A program made the position numbers and the translations under genes. Under the pieces are notes generated by a model. The model was not told the DNA's origin. It saw only the letters and a list, made by a program, of their open reading frames with translations, and made no database searches. Positions 1 to 9,900 of a stretch of DNA of 23,501 nucleotides are shown here, one piece after another. Every line of letters starts with the position of its first letter. Position 1 is the first letter of the stretch. Source of the DNA: Saccoglossus kowalevskii (lineage: Eukaryota > Hemichordata > Enteropneusta > Harrimaniidae); the NCBI RefSeq assembly GCF_000003605.2, contig NW_003110974.1, positions 178,129 to 201,629 of the forward strand, written 5' to 3'.

Positions 1-181
1 ATCAGTCCGAGCAGCGTTTATTTATTTATGATAGTAAAGTGTTTGACGTGAGTTTAACTGAAAGTGAATGTTAAATTTACTGGAAGTGTGAAGATCAAAG
101 ATCACTAGGAAACACCATATCAGACTGTTTGCTGACTGAGTCGAGAACGGAATAACGCGTGTTGTGCATACAACTTGTTGT

Positions 182-506
182 ATGGCATGCTTAGACGAAG
201 CTGAGCCTGATGCAGTGATAGTGCCAAGAGTGACAGAGAAAGTTTCAAAACGAAGAATGCATTCAAAAACAAACTGTGAAAGCTGGGATGATTACTATGA
301 ATACCATTATCTTAGGAGCAGAGGATTAAATTCGGGTAGCAAAGTTTTCAAGCGAGCTACCGATCATTGAACCTGACATCATGACCGATTTGAAAGAAGT
401 GTCTGCACGACATTTCAAAGAAACCAGAGTGTCCACTGATGTGATGATAGAAGTGGCTCCCATAAAACCTTTTGAAATTAATTTTTCGACATGGCTGCAA
501 ACATAG
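182..506 (+). other. Coding-like patch split over two frames, unidentified
   Basis: An ATG frame at 182-370 gives 62 residues (starts MACLDEAEPD, contains WDDYYEYHYL). A second frame, open from 330 to the TAG at 504-506, gives about 58 residues (contains IIEPDIMTDLKEVSARHF). Both read as polar, low-complexity-free protein, and base composition is richer in G+C than in the following 1.5 kb. The frames overlap at 330-370, so one extra base there would join them. It could be a decayed gene fragment, a retrocopy, or chance. I do not recognise the family and saw no convincing splice sites linking it to anything. Confidence 0.22.
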
Positions 507-2195
507 CATAGAGTAATTCGTACTAGAAATATTGTTTTTACAGCAATAGGTTTCAGTAAGTTATCGTTGTTTAAAGTAAGTCTATGAACACGGGTCAAGT
601 CCGGGGATCGTATTCAGCGGTTATCCAACTGTAATTTCTTCAAATTCAGCCATAGAGAATTGGAATCAGTAATAAGGCAATGAATTTTGTAAAACTAGGT
701 ACTCTTGACTGGGTTTTAATCTTTATTTGGCAAATGTTCATTAGTATATTCAGTTGTATTCGCGAGTTTTGTTGTAGCTCATTAAACAGTTTTGAATCAA
801 TGAACAGTCATTTCATTGCAGCTGTGTTTTTGTATTTGTGCATTGAATAGTGCATCGTCTACCACAACGCTTTAATCAATGTTTTGAACACGTTTATGTC
901 AAATATCTTCTATATGTATATCATTTTGTACCACTCTATTCTTCTATCAATTGGTGAAATATTCAAAGCAGGCAATCTCTCCTAGTGATTGAGATGATTG
1001 AGGGGAACTATTATTTTGTTTGTGTGGCTTTTCAGACATGCTCTTTTTCAGATTTCAAGATGCAGCTGTTTCAAAGATTTCATGAAGTATTTATCCCTAG
1101 ATTTCTAAAGTTCTATAGATTTAACCACACTAGCTTTGAAGTTTTTTACATATATAACCACCAAAATGTATTGCTTATCTGAATTTGTCGTTAAGTTCAT
1201 CCTCAGATGAAGTGATATAATTAGTTTGTTGAATGAATTATCTCCTTTGACCATATTAGATTTCTCTTTTATTAGTTAACCTTATGTTAACCTGGTTGTT
1301 ATAGTTGTAGTTCAGTGACATCATGCCTATCATTGGTTTCATTATACGATTATCACCCACAAAGAATGAAATACATATTTATTTATATTTATGTTCATAT
1401 GTAATTTGGATTACAAAATAGCTAGGTCAAATCATTGCATAACAAATGACTTCAGTATGATGTGAAATACAGATGCATAACTTATATAACTCTAACACTA
1501 ATTCCAAGACGTGCAACTATTATATATCATTATGGTGTTTGCGTAATCTAGCTGCATACCTTACCCAACAATAACGCTAATACTAAGACTGGGTAGATAT
1601 GCGTAGGTGCTATGTAATTTTACTGAATACACACATGGCAATCTTCTTTTTGGCAACACTGGTTTCTGTGCCAACTAACAGTGTGCTGGCATTTCACTGT
1701 AGAAATTAGCTCCTCCTTTATGAAAAATGTCTAATAATAGCACATATGATAATAACACATATACAAATGAAATGCACATCATTCAGACTGTCCATGTGTA
1801 ATATTTATTTGAAAGTAATCTGTACAAGTGTGTGTGTGTGTGGGGGGGGGGGACAGATTCCCATAAAGGCGAACGACATAGTGTATCATAATGTTACACC
1901 CAGGTAATAGTTAACATCCATGTTTAATTCACATCATCGTATCATCAATGTATGCTCAATTCTCACAGTATATCGTCATAAAGTGTTGGAGTAGTTTTAT
2001 GACGTCATATGGGTGGATGCAATGTCGTTCAAATTGACCACCGCTGCGTTTGGTTGTGTAATAGTTTTCATCTAGAATATAGTAAAATTTCTCTAAAAAA
2101 ATACTCATCACTGATGTACAACTATATTATATCAAGACGATACTGTCACTTTCAACGGCCTTTGTGTAGCCCATTTACGTCATAGAAACCTTTGG
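507..2195. other. Intergenic AT-rich DNA, no gene seen
   Basis: No ORF with protein-like composition is visible on either strand. The stretch holds scattered A/T runs, a (GT)n tract followed by poly-G (separate entry) and a palindromic CRE-type octamer TGACGTCA inside ATGACGTCAT at 2000-2009. The 65-residue ORF at 985-1182 is rich in F, Y and H as expected from AT-rich noncoding DNA. Confidence 0.6.
1827..1852. repeat. (GT)n microsatellite followed by poly-G
   Basis: A run of alternating GT is followed directly by eleven or so G residues. It is a simple-sequence tract prone to length change, with no sign of function. Confidence 0.9.
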
Positions 2196-2209
2196 TCACC
2201 AGAGGGCGC
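2196..2209 (+). promoter_or_regulatory. CTCF-like motif
   Basis: The sequence TCACCAGAGGGCGC matches the bilaterian CTCF core consensus CCASYAGRKGGCRS at 13 of 14 positions; only the first base differs. It lies about 1.3 kb beyond the 3' end of the minus-strand CLCA gene and 340 bp before the short ORF at 2538, a position where a domain boundary would make sense. The sequence match is direct; binding is inference. Confidence 0.35.
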
Positions 2210-2537
2210 GATCTCTACGGAAAAGTGTATTGTGCATGATGACAATTTACTGTAAACGATGCAACTCGTTTCACGTTGGTAAAATGAATAGTCTAGTTAT
2301 ATATATAACAATCTTTGTTTTGTCCTGCCCTCGAACTTTCCCGGAATGATCGGCTCGTTATCTATTTTCTAAAAATTCCGAATTTATTGTGCATGAATTT
2401 TCACAAACATACTCAAATAGGTTTATATATGTAACACGCCGTTCTTTCAGATATTAATGGAAATGTCCCTTTGAATAAATATACTTTAACACTGTAGTAT
2501 AGTTAGTTCATGTGCAATTTAAGCAGTGTAACTATAA

Positions 2538-2689
2538 ATGGGTCTATTGTCGATCGCCGTTTTTGTTGTTTATCTATTTCGTTCGATTTGGGACGGGGAC
2601 TGCTGCTCTTGGCGACGTTGCTCGTATCAGCAATACAGAACGGTAACACAATGCCACATAAAAGAAACCATTACGAATTACCAAAAAAG
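2538..2689 (+). CDS. Candidate first exon of a small secreted Cys-rich protein
   Basis: From ATG 2538 the frame gives 51 codons to a TAA at 2691-2693, or 50 and two-thirds codons if the donor AG|GTAATC after 2689 is used. Residues 1-17 (MGLLSIAVFVVYLFRSI) look like a signal peptide. They are followed by a Cys-rich stretch, DCCSWRRCSYQQYRTVTQC, with spacing CC-x4-C-x10-C. Trp, Cys-Ser and Arg-Thr placement is faintly reminiscent of a thrombospondin type-1 repeat, but the match is too weak to assign. An overlapping frame from ATG 2510 (72 codons) is open too, yet is less protein-like. An AT-rich AATAAATATA element about 60 bp upstream could serve as a TATA box. No second exon was found before the convergent CLCA gene. 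It could be chance. Confidence 0.33.
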
Positions 2690-2693
2690 GTAA

Positions 2694-3529
2694 TCGGCAT
2701 TATATGTGAGATGAATCCTGTTATATGAAAACATTGCCATTGAATAGAAAAAGATTTCAATATTGTTGTACTGTGTTAAGAACTAACTAGTTTATTTTCC
2801 TTACATTCAATTCAAAACAATAATACGATAACTGTAACAATAGGACAATCCGAGCTTGCAATAACAATGTTAAATTGGCACTGTTGGTGATTCTCTAACA
2901 ATACTGGCTTACATAGTTATATTTGCATATAAAATAACTAAAAATATTATTTTGTATGTCCATCGTCCATAATAAAGCCGCATAGTAAAATCAGGTGGCT
3001 AAACAAACTTTATTTCAGGATAAGTGTACATATCAAAAATACAATATTCCATATCAGAAGACACTTATAAAAAACGACAATTATTTAAAAAAAATGTTCA
3101 TATGTCTATGCAAGACATGGAATTTGGAAAGATGTACGTATCTAAGATGAACTAATTTTAGAATTGTGCTACTGATATTTGCAATCGCACATGAAATTTA
3201 TACATTAAGTTGTATGTGAGTCCCTCGAAATGTTATTATTAGAATGTTATTATAAACACATATACCTTCGGCGCTACAGACTCTAGCAAAACCCATAACA
3301 ATGAAGAAAATGTTATTATATGCAATGCAACTTATAATTTTTTGGTGAAATTCTACCATAAATGGAACCAATACACGTTAGTACAAAAAGTGCATTTTGA
3401 AAATTTAAGGAGGAGTACATTAATCAGCATATGCATAAAATGATCGCGCCGAACACGTAATGTCAAGATCATCAGAAAAAATGTTCTATCTTATGAAACA
3501 AGCCACATAAGTCGTGTCTTTAGTACACA
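2694..3529. other. 3' flank and probable 3' UTR of the minus-strand CLCA gene
   Basis: No coding sequence is recognised. The part from 3529 down to roughly 2990 probably includes the 3' UTR of the minus-strand CLCA transcript. The remainder is AT-rich spacer between that gene and the short plus-strand ORF. Confidence 0.5.
3009..3014 (-). terminator. Candidate poly(A) signal of the minus-strand CLCA gene
   Basis: AATAAA on the minus strand (TTTATT on plus) is the first canonical hexamer I found downstream of the stop codon at 3530-3532. It implies a 3' UTR of about 0.5 kb. Use of this site is inference. Confidence 0.3.
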
Positions 3530-3954
3530 CTATACATATTTCTTTGTTTGTTTCTTCGAACGTTGCTTAACGGCGACACGAATGACAACAGCCATTATAG
3601 TGAAAATGAAAAATGCAGCGACAAAATAAAGTTCGATATCATTGTACGATACCATCATCGTCGTCGCCGTCGTCGTTTGACCAAGTGCAACCATTGTGGC
3701 GGAAACAGACACGATATTGGAAAGCTCGGCGTGCTGCCCATTGTTATCGACAGCTATAATGGCCAGGTAATATGACAAGTTATAGTCCTGTGAAGCTTGG
3801 TGTATATATAAAGTTACTGTCTGCAAATTGCCAGATAGAAGTGGCGACAACAGCGTTCCATCAGTTAAGTTCACGTCTGTCACCTTTATGGCACTGTAGA
3901 AGTCAGTTAATAATTCCGAAAACGATGTGCTCATGCGCAGATCATAATAAGCCG
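3530..3954 (-). CDS. Minus CLCA exon 11: FN3-like domain, membrane helix, stop
   Basis: Codes for the last 141 residues. Acceptor TTCTCAG|CGGCTT, phase 1. AAYYDLRMSTSFSELL and YYLAIIAVDNNGQHAELSNI complete the FN3-like fold; the latter matches the family segment FIAIQAVDxxxxxSxxSNIA. A Thr-rich stalk follows (VALGQTTTATTMM), then a hydrophobic helix (LYFVAAFFIFTIMAVVIRVA) and a basic tail ending KKYV. This predicts a type I membrane protein with a short cytoplasmic end, as in the anchored vertebrate CLCA members rather than the secreted ones. Confidence 0.93.
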
Positions 3955-6900
3955 CTGAGAATAACAAAAATAGTTATATTACTGATGAGAAATAATAGGA
4001 TCGTTGTGTTATAGTAGAGCGTAGTATTACATATATCACATACATATATGTTCGATTCTTCATCAAGTAACTTCCATACGTACACCCATATGGATTGACC
4101 AGTGTGTTTGCCATCACTCGTACGAAATCATAGCAACTTGACGTACCTGTTCCCTGGACCAAATCATCACAAGGTAACATCACTGACACATAGCATTCTC
4201 AATACCCAATTCATACTTTGACCGTGTGACGTACGTACCTGTTCCCTGGTCCAGATCATCGCCAGGTGACGTCCAGCTCAATTGAACTTCGTTTACCACA
4301 GCATAACTGCTTATTCTGAGATTCGCAATTCTAGATGGCGGGAAGTGGTCTGTCTTGAGATAACGCTTACCAATCACCACGTGGTCGCCAAGCTGTATAA
4401 CTCCGGCTGAGTCGGTGCGGTCGAAATTGCCGACAGGCGTGTATGATGCTGATCTTGTGAATAACATTGCTGAAATGAACACAATTATGTAAAGTCACGA
4501 TCCATCACGTAAAGTTTACATATTATAATACTCATTTAGCAAAGTCACATAGTATCGCATTATTTACAAATATTTCTGACAAATCGTTTCCTGGCCCTCA
4601 TTATTTTTTTTTGAGATTTCCTATGACGGCATCACCTAGTTTTAACTCGCTATAAAATATTTAAAAAATTTTAAACTCAGTGACTACTTACTATTATTAG
4701 TTGCCATGGCGCCACTCTGTTGAGAGAATGTCTGGATTGCAGTATGTGCATTACTATTGTTGGCTTGTATCTTGACAGAATATCTGCACACAGTGACACA
4801 GTCATCGGTGTTGACAAAATCCAAGAAGTACGCAGAGTACACACCATCGTTTTCCAAAATATCTGCGCCTGAATCCAAGCAAGCACGGCTCACGTGAATA
4901 TGACAGGATATGATTGGATAGGATGGGAATTGGATATTCTCGGGGGCGGAGCTACGTCACAGACGTTCCACGTTGCTAAGACGCGCACCACTGTACCATG
5001 CATTTCTATGGGCTCTGTGCGCGCTGCTGTGGAACGCTGGTCGAGCCGGTGAAAATTCGAGAAAACAACACAAACTCAACTTTGAAGTAATCCCGAACAA
5101 CCAAATTTATATATGTTACACACGTAGGGCTAATCTTGTTACACTGTTCAGGGGACTCTCAACAACCATCGCAAAGTACCGTTTTCTGTGAGTTTTTGGT
5201 CGTTGTTTTCACCGCCGCGGGTTGCCAGGCGGTGAAAATGCCCGGATGTCCGCCCCGAGGATATAATAGAATATGATATACAGATTACGCAAAGTCCAAC
5301 AAACAATAATACAAACCAAACAAACTAAAACAATTCTAGAATATCAAAAACAAATTGTGCCAAATAATTAATAATAAAAAAATGAAAAAAGGAAACAATT
5401 AATCATTGCCAAGGCTTTAAAGGCTAGGGACATGAATAAATAAAGCATCGAAGAAGTTTTCTTGGACATATTGACATATTGTTTTTAATATTTCAAACGT
5501 ATTTAAATTAATTGAACAGTATGAGACATTTCAGTATTATACTGTTAAGTGACGCATTATATTTGAAAGTGTTTTGTGGCGTACCGCAAAATTGTCCACG
5601 TAAAGAAATAGAACGTCTTATAATAGTGTTCTCAACATATTAATCATGTATAGCGCAAGATACCGTGTCGATGTACGATTTATATCAAAGTATTATTTTT
5701 ATATTCATTCCAAGAACATATCTTTACGTTACGACAAAACCACACAATAACACAATTGAGAGAAGCGTGCTGGACGTGAATTGCATTTACTTACCTCCAC
5801 CGCTGTCTAGTAGTGGTAAAGTTACACCGCTCCTTACTTCCTGGTCTTTCGATAGTGGCCACAACGTTCGCGTATAGGACAGGCAGGTGACCCTGACTTA
5901 ACTCAGCATATACCGCAGTTTTGGCTGGTGTTTCCACAATAATCGGGAAATCAATGATCGATGTCAATTGTATTGGTCCTTTCGTCATATCGATTGCTTT
6001 CGATTCCACGGAGATCTCTACGGGCCTGTCCTGTTTGTCGGCATTTCGGATTGCATACACCCAAGCACCAACCTAAAATAAACACCGCCAAGCATGAGCC
6101 GAGTTTGATTTGTTTGTAAACTGGTTTTACCGCTTTACCACTATAATCGTTTAATTGCTATGAATATATAGATGTCTTACGCATGTATTGAAAATCAACT
6201 CAACACTAGTCGCACTCCGCCGACTCTAAAGGGATAATCGAGAAGAAGCTGACCAGATGGAATGTATCAAGAAGGGAAAAACAAGAAACTAACCTCGCAC
6301 GCGAAACATTCAAAAAAGAGGTGTCTGTTTGAAATGCCATGGTAAAACTTTCGCAGAGAGAGCTCAAACCTTCTTGTCGCGTGGACATGGTATATTTCAA
6401 CTATGTAGATTTCTTCTTAGAAGATAATCGTGGTGGAGCAATACATATACATCGTATGCGTTCCCAACAGCACAAAACCCGCAATCGAAACATGCATTTC
6501 TGCATTTATATATTCAAATATAAAAGCGTTTGCTAACCTTGGCAATCCCTTTCAAGCGTATCGTGATTGTTTTTGTCCTTCTCTCATAATTATACTCTAT
6601 CGAATCTTTGTTAATCACCACATCCCCTGACGGTGACGTCAGCTCCACTGTCACGGCATCGTTGGGCGTGCTGAACTCCCGCATGAAGAAGTGGAACTTG
6701 GTTTCTAAACCAACAGTGGAGTCAATGTGAACACTGCCCTCTATAGTCCCTGAAGCGGGTACGGACAGAACTTCACTCGATACCTATGATGTTAACAAAA
6801 AAAGACATTACTATGATCGATGAATACGCAAAATGTGTATATATCCAATTGCGTGTGCATCACGTTCATTTAAAACAAAAAGCCTTGTCAAAAAAATTGC

Positions 6901-9900
6901 ACCACTTATGTTTTTAATAATAACACGTAATAACTGGAAACATGCGTTGTTGTACAATTGATTCTATTGTGTAAAGTTATCGCTGTGCAGATTAAAATGA
7001 CATTGATTGACAAGTTTATTGTATACTTTAAAATTGACATTGTCATTTAATATTGCTCTATTCGTCATCGTGGTAAATATTTCATATTTTCAAGTGGGCA
7101 AGGTGACGTAACGTACTCAGTAATTCGGTGACGTTGGTATATTTATATTCACTGGATGGCGCAAATATATAAATACACTTACTTGTACCAATGTAGCGGT
7201 ATTGGTTGCTTCTCTGTGAGTGAAACTAGAAGTAAAGGAATCATGAAGCGCTGTCGTCTTCGATGATTCCGAGTAGTAGTACGATCTACCACCTGTCTTT
7301 GCTGAGAGCGTCGCTAATTGTGGATCTGCTTCATCGCCCAGTGCCAGTGTGTCTATGATAATTCCACTATCGGATATATTACCAATTACATCTTTTATAA
7401 GAGGTGCATAGTTTTCCATCCCGTCTGATATTAAGAAGAGTCTCCCTCCTTCAGTACCCTCACTACTGTCATCGAGAACCTGACATGAACATAAGTGGGC
7501 GCTAACTAAATGTGGACTACCATTATAAGATTTATATGATGAGAGCACGCAAGTGGGATGAAATACGAAATCACACGCAAACATAGATTTCTAGAAATAC
7601 TAAATGGATCAATTTCCCGCAGTTGTTGTTGTCTAAAAAAAATTACTACAAAAAGTCTTATGATCTGTGTTCGTCTTTTGGTGAAGACAATCTACCAAAT
7701 GAGGAATAGAAAGATGCGTTTGTTTCAAAGACACTAAGCTCAGTACCAGCCCCCCCCCAGTATCCCATCAGCTCTGCAATGACCGCACTGATTGTCGGTG
7801 ATAGGACTGGAGCATAGTGCTTGCTAGGATTTCAAAGAACGCGGCTGCCGCGGGGTGAGCAGACCCCTCAGAGACGAAAACATGCCAAAAACACTAACGG
7901 AATGTGCTATTTTACTTTGCAGCAATACGTGCCACGCACAATGTTTTTTCCGATGTTTTTCTGAGGGACAGACGAATGCATTGCACATGTTTATCTCTAT
8001 TCCCAGGTAAGTTAGACATTGAAAATTCCCCATGATAATTACAAATACCAGTGACCGCACAAGTTTGGAGTTTTGCAAGTTTGACTGCTTTGAGTTGGTC
8101 AATTGGACTTTGCACTTGCTAAATCATGGTCACGTGACGTATATGACGTATAAACCATGCGTAAGTGGTTTAGTAATAGCTAATAATGGTCACGTGATAG
8201 TTACGCCACATAAACTGTAATCCATTAAATGACCATGATTTAACCAATTAGGCTGTTGTGGATGGGAGTCTTTTGGCCAATCAGTAAGTTTATTTTAAAT
8301 AGTACGCCATAATAATAAGGTTAGAGCACATAACAACGACAATTCAAGAACGCCCATTGGTCGATGCGAGACAGTGGTGCTGCATCCTAGTTATTGCAAG
8401 GGGTGAAAGATCAAAGTACCGACGAGTTCGAACATGCGTGTATATCGCCATAGTGTAAACATGTTGCACCTTGGCACTTGATGGGTACGACAGTGGGCGC
8501 GATGACAGGAAATAATGAAACACTATTATATAGGCAGAAGCAGGCCACGCGGTTCTCTCGCTCCTAACCAATTTCCATTTAAAGTTAATTATTTAGAAAT
8601 ATTGAAATAAATTAGACACATATCACTTCAATCATTTGAATATTGAGGGTAACCTACATATTTCTTAAGAAATGTCGGTAAAGACCATTAACCAATTATA
8701 CTCATTTCAAAATCAACAAAATAGTTATAAAAAAAAAACATACATACTAATTCACACTAAAGAGAAAACAATATGTTCTTTAAAGTTTTAATATACTTTT
8801 TAATTTACTCTCACAGCGATCACTCAAAGATACAGATGCCACTATATTACATACCCGTATTGCGTCCAGTATACCGCATCCAATACACGTATGTCCATTC
8901 ACTCTCTTAGGCAGCAAATCTATAAGATCTTCCTCTCACTTGGTCGCTGGTAATCTGAACCAATGGTGACCTAATCCAAGACGAGGTACTGAACTCTACC
9001 AATCCAAGCCACGAATATAGCGGCAATACGTAACGAATGTAATGAGTGGCTGCTTGTACCAAAAGATGGTACCTGTCATTCTAAAAGAAAATGCCTATTG
9101 GGTTTATATGATAAATTATTATTCGTGAATCACAGATGAATAAAGTAGGTACTCCAAAACGAATAATTTAGATTCATTCTCTATAGCAGAGAAAGAATAG
9201 AGAAAGGACGCTTTGTCAGAAACGTCAGTTTATATTGAATAATTACCAAGGAATGTGATCACCTACTACCATTTTTCATATATTAGCGCAATTATGTATG
9301 TGACGTCACTATTATAAAAAAAGAACGATTGAACGGAATTCTTATAACTAATCATAATAACAACTTCTTGTTTCAATTTATAAATTTATCCAATTAATGA
9401 AACCTATTAATCGTTCGTTCGTGTGAAACTCTGTATTGTGGTGGTGGAAGCATTATGAGAATGTTGGAGCTAGTATTACATCCGGGTATTGAAAACGAGC
9501 ATACTTACTACAAACATACTGCCTGATATATCCATCACTAGCACTGATCGTATGTCACGTGCTATTACCACTTTAAACAATGGCAACGTGTCTACGTCAT
9601 CTAGTGGCGTATTCTCGGCAAAATCTGCATGTTCTCGCATGACCTCCCAGCTGCTTCGGTGACCGCATTGTTTGTTTTGTTGGTTGTTTGCAATTTGGTT
9701 GTGTCTGGCATTCGGGTCTTTATCGGGGTCGTCGTGACAGAAATCAACCACCTGAAGGTGATCATAATAACATCATTGTGTCATGTGACATTGTTGCAAC
9801 TAAACACCACATACAGCATATGCATGAGTAATATAGTAATGTATTAATCTATAGCAATTTATCAACATCCATAATGCAATGCGTTACCTATGTCTTTCAC

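Larger units (their letters stand above)
4869..5794 (-). other. Intron 8 of minus CLCA gene
   Basis: This 926-bp intron is AT-rich except for a GC-richer block at about 4930-5265 that is bounded by inverted repeats (separate entry). The block contains an open frame of 72 codons on plus without an ATG start that I do not regard as a gene. Confidence 0.75.

Noticed and set aside
4973..5191. 72-codon plus-strand ORF with a hydrophobic start inside intron 8
   Set aside because: It has no ATG at its start (TTG), lies within the MITE-like block, and its hydrophobic stretch is explained by CTG/GCG-rich sequence.
9301..9308. TGACGTCA in intron 4 as a functional CRE
   Set aside because: An isolated 8-mer in an intron, without promoter context, is expected by chance at this scale.
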